Assembly (NCBI RefSeq): GCF_008632335.1
Contig: NZ_VWXX01000001.1
Span: 124,001-188,000 of the forward strand
Reading direction: 5' to 3'
Source of the DNA: Thiohalocapsa marina
GTDB lineage: Bacteria; Pseudomonadota; Gammaproteobacteria; Chromatiales; Chromatiaceae
DNA length: 64,000 bases
Both the position numbers and the translations under genes were made by a program. Positions 38,026-51,324 of this stretch are shown here, piece by piece. The notes under the pieces are model-generated. The model searched no databases, had not been told where the DNA came from, and was given only the letters and a program-made list of their open reading frames with translations. Every line of letters begins with the position of its first letter. Position 1 is the stretch's first letter.

Positions 38026-38613
38026 TCATCGCACTGCGGCCTGATTCAGGACCGCGTCGGCGATGAAGTCGACGAATTGCGTTGGCGCATTCAGCGACAA
38101 CTGCACCAGCCCGCCGCACTGCTCCGGGGACAGGGCGACATCGCTGGCGATGGCGATGATGCTCGGATCCGTCGGATGCAGCAGGGGCTTGCCCAGGGAC
38201 GGGCGGTGCAACTCGATCTTCGGATACGGCTCGTGCTTGAATCCCTCGATCAGTACCAGATCCAGAGCCGCCGTGTCCAGCGCCGCCAGCGCATCGGCCA
38301 GCCGGGGCTCTTCCGCCGGGGAAGTGCGTTCGGCAATCCAGGCGATGCGCCGCCCTGAGGCCACCACCATCTGGCTCGCTCCGGCCTTGCGCAGCCGGTA
38401 ACTGTCCTTGCCCGGCTGGTCGATGTCGAACTGGTGATGGGCGTGCTTGACCACTCCCACCCGCAGGCCGGCGGCCGTCAACAACGGTAGCAGCTGCTCC
38501 AGCAGGGTGGTCTTGCCGGTGCCGCTGAAGGCGGCGAAGCCCAACAGTGGCACCGCACAGGCAATCTGCGTACCGCCATCGGCAGGAAGCGTGCGAACAA
38601 TCTTGTCGATCAT
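38026..38613 (-). CDS. mobB: Molybdopterin-guanine dinucleotide biosynthesis adapter MobB
   Basis: MobB, 195 residues, is a P-loop GTPase assisting MobA. The Walker A sequence AFSGTGKTTLLEQLL, VVKHAHHQFDIDQPGKDSYR and the EGFKHEPYPKIEL block are family signatures. The frame extends upstream to 38790, but that part crosses a 13-bp tandem repeat, so the ATG at 38613 is used. About 20 residues precede the P-loop. Confidence 0.92.
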   Translation of the reverse strand: MIDKIVRTLPADGGTQIACAVPLLGFAAFSGTGKTTLLEQLLPLLTAAGLRVGVVKHAHHQFDIDQPGKDSYRLRKAGASQMVVASGRRIAWIAERTSPAEEPRLADALAALDTAALDLVLIEGFKHEPYPKIELHRPSLGKPLLHPTDPSIIAIASDVALSPEQCGGLVQLSLNAPTQFVDFIADAVLNQAAVR

Positions 38614-38743
38614 GGTGTCTGCCGCAGCATAGGCGACCGGTGATGCGTCAGGTGGATGCGTTCGAGCGGTGCGCTGAGGCAATGCGCTCGAGGATAAACG
38701 CTGCAGCCCGCTGGCCTCAAGCCTTGCAACAGGTATAAAGGCT

Positions 38744-38780
38744 CCGGAGAAAGGCCCCGGAGAAAGGCCCCGGAGAAACT
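38744..38780. repeat. Tandem 13-bp repeat (CCGGAGAAAGGCC)x3
   Basis: Three units start at 38744, 38757 and 38770, the last degenerate. They lie between divergent mobB and the binding-protein gene. Just before them, 38724-38737 (TTGCAACAGGTATA) is identical to 30466-30479. Confidence 0.75.
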
Positions 38781-38871
38781 GCCCGGACAAACCCGAAGGC
38801 TGGGCTGTTTTGCCATGCTAAACTGCGGAAAAAACACCAACTAAAGCCCGAATATCGCCCTGAAAAAAGTC

Positions 38872-39995
38872 ATGAAATCCACCGTCGGCCGGAGCGGTTT
38901 CGGCATCTGGATTCTTGCCATTGTCGTCCTGTCCGGGCTCCTGCTAGCGGCCGTCGCCTGGTGGCTGCACGGGCAAACCGAGCGGCCGATTCAGGTGGGA
39001 ATCGGCATCGATCTGCCGGTGATCTATGGCGCGGTCATCGATCCCAGCGACAAGAACACCGGCGAGCTGTTCCTGGAGGAGCATCCCCGGAGCCGCATCC
39101 GCATCCATGACATGTACAACCGGGTCGATCCGCAGACCGCGGTGCCGGACCTCGAGGCCGCCATCGCAGCCGGGGTGCGCTTCTTCATCACCACCCATGC
39201 GTCCAGTCACGCAGTGCCGAGCATCCATCTCTTTGCCGATGGCCGCGCCCTCGGCATCAACGTGGCATCCACATCGCTGCTGCTGAGCGGCCAAGACGAT
39301 TTCCTGCTGCGCATCATCCCTGACCTGCGCCAGGAGCAGATCGAGATGGCGCGCCAGCTCGAGCGCCTGCCCGGCAGTCGCCTGCTGGTGCTGCAGGACA
39401 CCAGCAACCTGGCCTGGACGGATCCGGCCTTTGCCGCCTTCACCGGCGCGCTTGGCGCCTCCGGACGCTGGCGCATCAGGCACCACAAGCTGGAGGTCGG
39501 CACATTCGCGCTCGGTGAACTGAGCGAAATCGTGGCCGAGCCGTTCGACGCCCTCTACATCCTGGCCGGCACCTTCATGCCGCCCATCGGCAACATCGCC
39601 CAGCTGTTTCACCAGGCGCAGCCGGAGGCACCGATCCTGCTGACGCCCTGGGCCCGTTCACCCGCCGTGCTGGAACAGGCCGGCGACGCCATCGACCATC
39701 TGCTGATGGTCGGACACTATCCGTCACGACACGACGATGCCGCCGTCGACGCCTATCTGCGCCGGTTCGATGCGCGCTTCGGCTACACCCCCCAGGGCAT
39801 GACCCTCGGCACCCGCCAGGCCCTGGAGCTGCTCGACCAGGCCTTTGCCCAGGGCCATGACAGCCCCGAGACGGTCAAGCGTTACCTGCTCGCAACACCG
39901 CTGCACCAGACGAGCCTGGGACCGATCCGCTTCGACGCCTACGGCGACGTGACGGGTCACTTCCATACGCTGACCAAGCTGCGCCGGGAGCTGGA

Positions 39996-39999
<4 letters not shown>
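38872..39999 (+). CDS. Membrane-anchored periplasmic binding protein, type 1
   Basis: A 375-residue protein with one N-terminal hydrophobic segment (about 12-32) that anchors or exports it, then a Leu/Ile/Val-type (type 1) binding fold. [15 protein letters not shown] starts the first lobe and [14 protein letters not shown] the second. No ABC permease is nearby. The stop overlaps the GTG start of the hybrid kinase (GTGA), so the pair likely forms a ligand-sensing unit, with the binding protein presenting the ligand to the kinase. Confidence 0.8.
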
Positions 40000-42377
<2,378 letters not shown>

Positions 42378-42416
42378 ATTCATCCGCGGGGCGGCGCCTC
42401 GGCGCGTTTTCCCAAA

Positions 42417-42430
42417 ATGATGCAAGTCAA
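42417..42430. promoter_or_regulatory. FNR/Dnr-like box upstream of hemerythrin 2
   Basis: ATGATGCAAGTCAA, read on the minus strand as TTGAC-TTGC-ATCAT, is one base from a perfect TTGAC-N4-ATCAA box. It lies 61-74 bp before the hemerythrin 2 start. Confidence 0.6.
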
Positions 42431-42490
42431 GGCCGCTGGGGCATCGGCAGGCGAGACTCCCGGACAGGTTCCCGCAGGACAGCCCCAGCC

Positions 42491-42934
42491 ATGACCACCG
42501 CCATCACCGACGCTTTCACCCACGACCATCGCGCTTGTGATCACCTGCTGGCCGCCGCCGAATCTGCAGTCGGTACCGGCGGCTGGTCGGCAATAGGCCG
42601 CGCATCCGAGGCCCTGATCGCGGCCGTGGAACGGCATTTCCGTGCCGAAGAAGCGGCGCTGTTCCCCGCCCTGGCGAAGGTGTTTCTGATCGCCGCGCAC
42701 CCCATCGAGATCCTCTGCGGCGAGCATGCGCAGATACGCCGGTTGCTGGAGGATCTTCGGGCCGCGGTGGCCACCTGCGACCGGGAGGCCGTGCTCGGCA
42801 TCCTGGAGACGCTGAACCTGCTGGTGCAGCAGCACAACTACAAGGAAGAGGCCGTGATCTACCCCATGGCCGACGGCGCATTGCGCGAGCGGGCGTCCGA
42901 CATGGCGGCCCTGGTTGGCCCGACGGCCCGATGA
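42491..42934 (+). CDS. Hemerythrin-domain protein 2
   Basis: A 147-residue HHE protein with the same metal-ligand spacing as the protein at 35988 (THDHRACDHLL, HFRAEEAALFPAL, GEHAQIRRLL, QQHNYKEEAVIYPM). It heads an operon with the DUF2249 and NnrS-like/YgbA genes. Likely to bind NO or O2 at a diiron centre. The overlap of its stop with the next start is ATGA. Confidence 0.88.
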   Translation: MTTAITDAFTHDHRACDHLLAAAESAVGTGGWSAIGRASEALIAAVERHFRAEEAALFPALAKVFLIAAHPIEILCGEHAQIRRLLEDLRAAVATCDREAVLGILETLNLLVQQHNYKEEAVIYPMADGALRERASDMAALVGPTAR

Positions 42935-43203
42935 GCGCATCCGCTCCGACCGTGACACTGGATGTGCGCAAATTGCCGCCACCCGAGCCGCTGGAACGGA
43001 TCCTGGACGCGCTGGCGGACCTGCCCGCTGACTGCACGCTGCGGGTGGTGCATCGGCGCGAGCCCTTCCCGCTCTACGATCTGCTGCGGGGCATGGGCTA
43101 TACCTGGCGCACCCGGGGCGAGGATGAGCACTTCGAGATCCTCATCTGGCCGCTGGATGCAACGCCATCCCGGGGCTCAGGCGGAGCGCCCGCACCATGC
43201 TGA
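42931..43203 (+). CDS. DUF2249-domain protein
   Basis: A 90-residue TusA-like DUF2249 protein. LDVRKLPPPEPLERILDALADLP, the central HRREPFPLYDLL and EDEHFEILIW are the family pattern. DUF2249 domains recur beside hemerythrins and NO-linked genes, sometimes fused. The exact role is unknown. It overlaps its neighbours on both sides (ATGA with hemerythrin, 7 bp with the next gene), showing tight coupling. The C-terminal ten residues are a Gly/Ser/Ala tail ending in Cys. Confidence 0.8.
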   Translation: MSASAPTVTLDVRKLPPPEPLERILDALADLPADCTLRVVHRREPFPLYDLLRGMGYTWRTRGEDEHFEILIWPLDATPSRGSGGAPAPC

Positions 43204-44936
43204 ACACCGCCGGACTGAGCCTGGAACAGGCCCCGCCCATCAGCGTGCCCTTCGGCTTCTTTCTCGCCGCGCCGGTCTTTGCCATCGCCGCTGGCGCCCT
43301 GCTGGTGGCGCAGGGGGATGTCATCCTGGCCTCGCGCTGGACACCGGCGGCGCTCGCGGTCACGCACCTGATCGCGCTGGGATTCCTTACCCAGGTCATG
43401 GCCGGCGCCTTGCTGCAGATGCTGCCGGTGCTGGCCGGGGCGCCGGTGCGCCGCGTGACCCTGGTGGGCCGCGCGAGCCAGGTGCTGCTGATGCTGGGCA
43501 CCCTCGCCCTCAGCGCCGGTCTGCTCTGGGGCGGCCAGCCCGGCCTGGTGCTCGGCGGTGCCAGTCTCGGCGCCGGCCTGCTTCTCTACGCCCTGGTGGT
43601 CGGCATCGCCATGACGCAGGCCAGGGGCGTTAAGCCGACCATCCTGGCCATGCGTCTGGCACTGGCCGCCCTGGTGGCCACGCTTGTGCTCGGGCTGATG
43701 CTGGTGACCGCGCTGCTGGGCTGGCTGCCGTTGCCGGGGCTGGTTGAGTGGGTGAACCTGCATGCGGCCTGGGGTCTGCTGGGCTGGGTCGGGCTGCTGA
43801 TCATGGGTGTCGGCTACCAGGTGGTGCCGATGTTCCATGTGACGCCGGCCTACCCCCGCTGGCAGACGCGATGGGCGGCGCCGGTGACCGCCGCCGCGCT
43901 GCTTGCGGCCACCCTGCTCACCCTGGCCGGGCGGGCGGATCTGGCTGGCTGGAGCGCGGGTGTCGGGGCGCTCGCCCTCGGGGTGTTCGCGCTCGTCACC
44001 CTCGATCGCCAGCGTCGGCGCGAACGCCGCCGCGTCGACGCCACCCTGCTGTACTGGTGGTCTGCGATGATCAGCGCGATCCTGGCGGCCGGCGTCTGGC
44101 TATCGGGTGGCCGCGCGGAGCTGGTGGGTGTCCTGGCGCTGCTGGGCGTTGGCATTGGCCTGCCCAGCGGCATGTTGTTCAAGATCGTGCCTTTCCTGAG
44201 CTGGTTTCACCTGCAGCACCGTCAACTGGCGACGCGACGCTTCGATCTGCGCATCCCGCACATGCATGCCTTCATCCCCGAGATCCAGGCACGCGTCCAG
44301 TTTGGTCTCTACCTGCTGGCGCTGCTCTGTCTGGGCTCCGCCGCGGCCCTTCCGAGCCTCGCGCCATCGCTGACCACAGGGCTGGGCACGGCGCTCACGC
44401 AGGCGGGTGGCGGCGCACTGGTGCTTGCCGCAACGCTTCTGGGTGCGCTCCTTGCACGCGCCGCCGTGCGTCACCGGCAAGTGCGGCGGCAATTCGACCA
44501 GGCCAGCGCGGACAATCCCCAACCGCGGCCCGAGATGTCACCCAAAATGCAGCCTTCCGCGCCCCGCTCCGGCAACGGGCATCAGACGCCACGCCCGGGA
44601 CCAAGAATCCGTCACGAGCAACGCACCATCTCGGCCATGCTCGGCATCTACTGCCACGATCTGCATGGCGGAGGTCAGACCCTGTGCGAAGACTGCGAAC
44701 GGCTGCGGCAATATGCCATGGCGCGGCTGGAGACCTGTCCGTTCCAGGAACGGAAACCGGTCTGCAATCGCTGCCAGGTGCATTGTTACAGCCGGACCAT
44801 GCGCGCCCGGGTCCGCGAGGTGATGCGCCATGCCGGCCCGCGCATGCCGCTGCGCCACCCGTGGCTGGCCACCAGACACCTGCTGGACAAGCTGCGGCAA
44901 ATTCCCGTGTTGACGGATAGAAAATCCAACGGATAG
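43197..44936 (+). CDS. Fusion: NnrS-like membrane domain plus YgbA-type NO-response domain
   Basis: A 579-residue protein. Residues 1 to about 430 form roughly 12 helices with histidines at helix edges (VTHLIALGFL, NLHAAWGLLG, MFHVTPAYP, FHLQHRQ, PHMHAFIPE), like NnrS-type haem-copper membrane proteins. After a polar linker (about 435-475), residues 476-579 match the YgbA family (nitrous-oxide-stimulated promoter): Cys486, 497, 500, 514, 523, 526 and 530 in YCHD, LCEDC, TCPF and CNRCQVHC, then EVMRHAGPRM. The frame is continuous, so the fusion looks real. NO sensing or detoxification is inferred. Confidence 0.75.
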   Translation: MLNTAGLSLEQAPPISVPFGFFLAAPVFAIAAGALLVAQGDVILASRWTPAALAVTHLIALGFLTQVMAGALLQMLPVLAGAPVRRVTLVGRASQVLLMLGTLALSAGLLWGGQPGLVLGGASLGAGLLLYALVVGIAMTQARGVKPTILAMRLALAALVATLVLGLMLVTALLGWLPLPGLVEWVNLHAAWGLLGWVGLLIMGVGYQVVPMFHVTPAYPRWQTRWAAPVTAAALLAATLLTLAGRADLAGWSAGVGALALGVFALVTLDRQRRRERRRVDATLLYWWSAMISAILAAGVWLSGGRAELVGVLALLGVGIGLPSGMLFKIVPFLSWFHLQHRQLATRRFDLRIPHMHAFIPEIQARVQFGLYLLALLCLGSAAALPSLAPSLTTGLGTALTQAGGGALVLAATLLGALLARAAVRHRQVRRQFDQASADNPQPRPEMSPKMQPSAPRSGNGHQTPRPGPRIRHEQRTISAMLGIYCHDLHGGGQTLCEDCERLRQYAMARLETCPFQERKPVCNRCQVHCYSRTMRARVREVMRHAGPRMPLRHPWLATRHLLDKLRQIPVLTDRKSNG

Positions 44937-45084
44937 GAAATCCAAGCCACCCACCCTGACCGTCGAATGACGGTATACTGTCGCGATCCCCCTGACACCC
45001 CCTCCCGGGCATTTGCCCGGCGATGGCATTTGCCCACATCCCGCCGGCCATTCCCACAGCGGCGAGAAGAGGATCTGATTTTCT

Positions 45085-46752
<1,668 letters not shown>

Positions 46753-46783
46753 TAAAAGGGTGAAGTTTGAAGGGTGACTGGGG

Positions 46784-47671
46784 ATGACCGAGCTGGACAC
46801 CGTGCTGACGCGGGCCGAGGGGCTGCTCGGGCGGCTGGAGCTGCTGCTGCCGGTCGCAACGGAGCCGGACTGGAGCGCGCGGGCATGGCGCTGGCGGCGC
46901 AACGGTTCACAGGGCCGGGGTGCACAGGGCTGGCTGGAGGCGGTGCACCGGCCGCACCGGCTCCAGCTGTCCGATCTCTGCTGCATCGATGCCCAGCGCG
47001 ACGAGATCGACCGCAATACCCGTCAGTTCCTGGCGGGTGCCGGCGCCAACAACGTGCTGCTGTGGGGTTCGCGTGGCACCGGCAAGTCGTCGCTGATCAA
47101 GGCGCTGTTCAATACCTACCAGAACCGGGGCCTGCGCCTGATCGAGATCGACAAGGACGACCTGATCGACCTGCCCTCGGTGCTGGACCTGATCCATGGC
47201 CGCCCGGAGCGCTTCATCCTCTACTGCGACGACCTGTCGTTCGAGGCCGGGGAGTCCGGCTACAAGGCGCTGAAGGCCGTGCTCGACGGCTCCATCAGCG
47301 CACCGCCGGACAATCTGCTGATCTACGCCACCTCCAACCGCCGGCATCTGCTGCCGGAATTCCAGCGGGAGAACCAGGCGTCCCGGCTGGTGGACGGCGA
47401 GATCCACCATGGCGAGGGCATTGAGGAAAAGATCTCGCTGTCCGACCGCTTCGGACTCTGGCTGTCGTTCCGACCCTTCAGCCAGCAGGACTACCTGAGC
47501 GTCTGCCACCACTGGCTGGGGCAGTTGCAGGCGGACGCGGGCGACGCGGCGCAGATCGAGCGTGCAGCGCTGCAATGGGCCCTGCGCCGTGGATCACGCA
47601 GCGGCCGCACCGCCTGGCAGTTCGCGCGGGACTGGGCCGGGCGGCAGCGGCTGTCACTCGACCAGCACTGA
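46784..47671 (+). CDS. DUF815 AAA-type ATPase
   Basis: A 295-residue ATPase. The Walker A GSRGTGKSSLIKAL and Walker B ILYCDDLSFE are followed by YATSNRRHLLPE, the DUF815 signature. The family is widespread in proteobacteria but of unknown function. It starts 31 bp after ettA on the same strand and may share its transcript. Confidence 0.88.
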   Translation: MTELDTVLTRAEGLLGRLELLLPVATEPDWSARAWRWRRNGSQGRGAQGWLEAVHRPHRLQLSDLCCIDAQRDEIDRNTRQFLAGAGANNVLLWGSRGTGKSSLIKALFNTYQNRGLRLIEIDKDDLIDLPSVLDLIHGRPERFILYCDDLSFEAGESGYKALKAVLDGSISAPPDNLLIYATSNRRHLLPEFQRENQASRLVDGEIHHGEGIEEKISLSDRFGLWLSFRPFSQQDYLSVCHHWLGQLQADAGDAAQIERAALQWALRRGSRSGRTAWQFARDWAGRQRLSLDQH

Positions 47672-47739
47672 TGCCTTGCATGCAGCCAGTCCGCTCACAT
47701 TGAAACCCTGTCTTTTCTCTGCGGCTTTGCGCTCAAACA

Positions 47740-48549
47740 GTGCGCGATAGCGTGGACACCCATCCCCTGGGCACGCTGATTGCGAGGCTCGAGGATGAAC
47801 AGGGGCCTGTCACCGTCTACGAGCGCGATGGCCGCCGCTACCTTAGCTTCGGAAATGCGGTGGAGCAAAGCTGTCAGCGCATCGCCCTGCCCCAGCAACC
47901 GGTCCACGTCTACATCCAGGCCATGCTGCTGGGGCTGGTGCTGTCACCGGACGCGCCCGATGCCATGCTGCTCGGCCTCGGCGGCGGCAGCCTGGTGCAT
48001 GCCCTGCGACATCTCCGTCCGCGGATGCGGATCGATGCCGTGGATCAGCGTCAGGCCGTGATCGACGCCGCAACCCGCCACTTCGGCCTGGTACCGGACA
48101 GGCGGCTGCAGCTGCATCGCGCGTCCGCCGAGGCGTTCGTGGGCCAAGGCGAGCGCACCCACCGCCTGATCATGCTGGATCTGTACCTGGCGGATGGCGT
48201 CCACCCCGCGCAGACGGAACTGGAGTTCCTCGCGGCCTGCCGGCAGCGGCTGGATGACCGGGGCCTCCTGATCGCCAACCACTGGTGCAGCGAGTTCCGC
48301 GACAGCCGGCGCGCCCATGCGGCCCTGACCCGGGTCTTCGGCGACAGCATCCTGTACCTGCATGTGCAGGGCGGCAACACCATCGCCTTCGGCTTTGCCG
48401 GCGGCCTGCCGGTGCTGCAACGCGAGGCCTTTTTCCAGCAGGCCCAGGACATGGGCCTGCAACTGCAGATCCCGCTGCAGACACTGGCGCGCAATTTCTG
48501 GCGCCAGAACGCCGAGCCATTGCAACTGGGGCGGTTTCGGCGACGCTAG
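47740..48549 (+). CDS. Spermidine synthase-like methyltransferase-fold protein
   Basis: A 269-residue Rossmann-fold protein. AMLLGLGGGSLVHALRHL is the nucleotide-binding loop of the spermidine synthase family, followed by an acidic DAVDQRQAVIDAA. The conserved catalytic Asp-rich region is only partly seen (LIMLDLYLADGVHP), so true aminopropyl transfer is uncertain. The start is GTG 47740; GTG 47752 is an alternative. Confidence 0.8.
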   Translation: MRDSVDTHPLGTLIARLEDEQGPVTVYERDGRRYLSFGNAVEQSCQRIALPQQPVHVYIQAMLLGLVLSPDAPDAMLLGLGGGSLVHALRHLRPRMRIDAVDQRQAVIDAATRHFGLVPDRRLQLHRASAEAFVGQGERTHRLIMLDLYLADGVHPAQTELEFLAACRQRLDDRGLLIANHWCSEFRDSRRAHAALTRVFGDSILYLHVQGGNTIAFGFAGGLPVLQREAFFQQAQDMGLQLQIPLQTLARNFWRQNAEPLQLGRFRRR

Positions 48550-48555
48550 AGTCGC

Positions 48556-49110
48556 TCAAGCAGACAACCGTTCGAGACGCACGAAGTCCATGGCGTAGGC
48601 ATTTCGGTCGTCGCCCAGGCGATGCTCCCGCGTGACTTCACGCCAGGCGGACGCATCCCAGTGCGGAAACTGGGTGTCGCCGGGGATGTCGGCATCGATC
48701 AGTGTGAGTTCCATGCGCTGGGCCAGCGGCAGCATGGCCCGATAGATGCTGGCGCCGCCGACCACCATCACCTCCGGCTCCCCGGCGACGGCCGCCAGCG
48801 CGGCATCGGGGGAGCCCACCACCTCGCAGCCGGGGGGACAGAATCCCGGATCCCGCGAGATGACGATGTGCCGGCGCCGGGGCAGCAGCCCGGGCAGCGA
48901 GTCGAAGGTGCGTCGCCCCATGAGGATGGGCCTGTCCAGGGTCAGCCGCTTGAAGTGCGCCAGGTCCGCCGGCAGGTGCCAGGGCAGCCTGTTGTCCCGG
49001 CCGATCACTCGCTGATGGGCCATGGCCGCGACCAGCACGATGAGCGGCTTGCGCTGCGGTGTCGGGCGATCTGACACCTGAGGATGGGGAATGGTCTCGA
49101 CCTGACTCAT
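48556..49110 (-). CDS. folA: Dihydrofolate reductase
   Basis: FolA, 184 residues, reduces dihydrofolate with NADPH. VLVAAMAHQRVIGRDNRLPWHLPADLAHF includes the catalytic acid (LPADL). GRRTFDSLPG and VVGGASIYRAMLPLA are the NADPH and family motifs. A 23-residue N-terminal extension precedes the conserved start. The ATG at 49110 overlaps the stop of the upstream WYL regulator; an internal start is possible. Confidence 0.94.
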   Translation of the reverse strand: MSQVETIPHPQVSDRPTPQRKPLIVLVAAMAHQRVIGRDNRLPWHLPADLAHFKRLTLDRPILMGRRTFDSLPGLLPRRRHIVISRDPGFCPPGCEVVGSPDAALAAVAGEPEVMVVGGASIYRAMLPLAQRMELTLIDADIPGDTQFPHWDASAWREVTREHRLGDDRNAYAMDFVRLERLSA

Positions 49111-50111
49111 CGCTCGACGGATTCCTCCGGGATATCGGTCTGATAACGGGCGCAGGCCTGGCACAGGCGCGCGGCCACCGCCGCGCGCAGTTCCGGTGGG
49201 TCGGCCACTTCCACGTCGGGGCCGTATTTCAGCACGTCCATGATGAGTTCCGCCGGGTTGCTGTAGGGCACGCACAGCTCGTAACGGCCATCGTTCAGCG
49301 TGCGCCCCTGCTGGTCAGGGTGCCATTGCTCGGTGGCCACGTAACGCGCCCGGGCGGGGCTGAAAAGCAGCACCGCCATGTGCTGCGGGGCACCGGCGAA
49401 GATCCCGTACGACTGGGCAAAATGGGCATCCAGCTCGGCAGGTTCCAAGTCCACAGCGGGGTCGTCCAGCACCCTGGCCTGCTCCACGGCATCGATGGAA
49501 AAGGTCCGCAGGGCCTGACGCAGGTGGCACCAGGCGTCCAGGTACCAGTTGTCCCGATAATGCACCAGGCGCTGCGGCGAGACATCGCGGGTCTCGCGGC
49601 TCTCCCGCGATCGGATGTAGTAGTGCAGGCGCAGCCGTCGACGCCGGGCCAAGGCGCCGGCCACAGTCTGAAAGGCGGCCGCTTGGTCGGCACCCAGCCG
49701 GGCGGCCATCTGCAGCATGCGGATGCGGCCCTGCAGGCCCTCGGAGCCGGCCTGCTGCAGTTCCAGCATGGCGTCGATGCGCTGCTGCAACGGCTTGAGC
49801 ATGGGCTCCAGCAGACCCGGCTGAACCCCTGACAGCAACTGTTGCACCGCCAGCAGGGCCTGCAGTTCGGAGGCGTTGAACCAGAGCCCCGGCAGCTCGT
49901 ACATCCCGCTGCCGGTATCGTCGTAGCGGTAGCCGTGGTGCTCACGGTCGTAGACGATGGGGGCGTTGAGGTAGAGCCGCATGTCCTCGATGATGCGCTT
50001 GATGGTGGCCCGGGAGCACTCCAGCTCCTGCTCCAGCCGCCGTCGAGACACCGGATGGCGCGCCCCCTGGAGGATGCGGTTGAGCTCGAAGATGCGGTCG
50101 AACCGGTCCAC
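49107..50111 (-). CDS. WYL-domain transcriptional regulator
   Basis: A 334-residue regulator. The N-terminal helix-turn-helix is RRRLEQELECSRATIKRIIEDM, and the WYL domain lies at about 155-220 (RLRLHYYIRSR, LVHYRDNWYLDAWCH). A C-terminal extension (WCX) follows. WYL regulators sense ligands such as nucleotides and often control DNA-damage or defence genes; here it overlaps folA (ATGA). The start is GTG at 50111, by fit to MDRFDRIFELNRIL. Confidence 0.88.
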   Translation of the reverse strand: MDRFDRIFELNRILQGARHPVSRRRLEQELECSRATIKRIIEDMRLYLNAPIVYDREHHGYRYDDTGSGMYELPGLWFNASELQALLAVQQLLSGVQPGLLEPMLKPLQQRIDAMLELQQAGSEGLQGRIRMLQMAARLGADQAAAFQTVAGALARRRRLRLHYYIRSRESRETRDVSPQRLVHYRDNWYLDAWCHLRQALRTFSIDAVEQARVLDDPAVDLEPAELDAHFAQSYGIFAGAPQHMAVLLFSPARARYVATEQWHPDQQGRTLNDGRYELCVPYSNPAELIMDVLKYGPDVEVADPPELRAAVAARLCQACARYQTDIPEESVER

Positions 50112-50143
50112 CGACGCTCAGCCCCGGACGGTTGCAGCGGCGA

Positions 50144-50521
50144 TCAGGCGGAGCCGGCGGCCAGCGGGGGTCGGGACACCGCCTCGGCGACCAGCGCCGG
50201 CGCCGACCAGAGCCGCTCCAGGTTGTAGAAGTCACGCACCTTCGGCAACATCACGTGCACCACCACGCCGTTCAGGTCCACCAGTGCCCATTCGCCGTCG
50301 GCGACACCCTCGGTGCCCAGCGGCGGTTCGCCGGCCTCCTTGGCGCGATAGGCCACGGTCTCGGCGATGGACTTGACATGCCGGTCCGAGGTGCCAGACG
50401 CGACCACCATGTAGTCGGTCACGGCGGTCTTGCCGCGCACGTCGACCACCTGCACATCGCGGGCCTTCATGTCGTTGAGTGTCTCGATGACCAGATCCTT
50501 CAATTGTTCAAGCTGCATCAT
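50144..50521 (-). CDS. rsfS: Ribosome silencing factor
   Basis: RsfS (RsfA/YbeB), 125 residues, binds ribosomal protein uL14 and blocks subunit joining in starvation. [37 protein letters not shown] is the family block in short form. The start MM at 50521 has AGAGGGG just upstream and overlaps nadD by 14 bp. The nadD-rsfS order is conserved across bacteria. Confidence 0.95.
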   Translation of the reverse strand: MMQLEQLKDLVIETLNDMKARDVQVVDVRGKTAVTDYMVVASGTSDRHVKSIAETVAYRAKEAGEPPLGTEGVADGEWALVDLNGVVVHVMLPKVRDFYNLERLWSAPALVAEAVSRPPLAAGSA

Positions 50522-51161
50522 GTCCCCTCTGGGCGGAATAACAGGCCTCCCGCCGCGCCAGCTCGAGCACGGCGTCGGGCAACAGGTAACGTGGACTGCG
50601 GCCGGCGGCAAACAGGCCGCGAATGCGGGTGGCCGAGATGTCCAGTTGCGTCACGGACTCGATCCAGATGCGCCCCGCCGGGGCCTGCCGCAGCGCTGCC
50701 AGCTGCCGGGTGCCCCGGCATGCAAGCTCCGCGCGCAACGCCGGATCATCCGGTGCCGCGGCACCGGGCCGCTGCATCACCACCAGATGCGCCAGGGCCA
50801 GGATATCGAACGGGCGATGCCAGTCGAGGAAGGCGTTGAAGGTGTCGCCGCCAACCAGCAGGCAGATGGAACGGCGGGGGCCCAGCTCTTGGCGCAGCGA
50901 GTGCAGGGTATCGACCGTGTACGAGGGGCCGGCCCGGGCCAGTTCACGGTCATCCGCCCGCAGCCCCGGCTCGCCTGCCAGGGCGGCCTGGACCATGGCG
51001 AGCCGCTGCGCCGCGCTGGCCACGGGCTGCGCCCGATGCACCGCCGAGTTCAACGGCAGAAAGCGCAGCTCGTCCAGCCCCAGTGCCTGATGCACATCCA
51101 GGGCCGGCCGCAGATGGCCGAAGTGGATCGGATCGAAGGTGCCGCCAAAGACGCCGATCAT
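50508..51161 (-). CDS. nadD: Nicotinate-nucleotide adenylyltransferase
   Basis: NadD, 217 residues, adenylates NaMN in NAD synthesis. The nucleotidyltransferase motif [15 protein letters not shown] and C-terminal [11 protein letters not shown] are diagnostic. It lies downstream of proA and upstream of rsfS on the minus strand. The 163 bp to proA hold nothing recognised. Confidence 0.96.
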   Translation of the reverse strand: MIGVFGGTFDPIHFGHLRPALDVHQALGLDELRFLPLNSAVHRAQPVASAAQRLAMVQAALAGEPGLRADDRELARAGPSYTVDTLHSLRQELGPRRSICLLVGGDTFNAFLDWHRPFDILALAHLVVMQRPGAAAPDDPALRAELACRGTRQLAALRQAPAGRIWIESVTQLDISATRIRGLFAAGRSPRYLLPDAVLELARREACYSAQRGHDAA

Positions 51162-51324
51162 GCGGCGGCGCGAGGGCGGCCCATGACCGCGGGCGACAGG
51201 ACAGACGGCGACGAAGGCAGCGGCAGAGTCACGCGTGGTGCGAACGACAACCGGATCGGGTTTCCATGGATCGGACCATAGCAGAAAATACCCTCCGGCT
51301 GCATCGTCTGCGCACCGCGCCGAC

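Noticed and set aside
49107-50111. WYL regulator as a marker of a defence island
   Set aside because: Its neighbours are folA, rsfS and nadD, all housekeeping; no defence genes are nearby.
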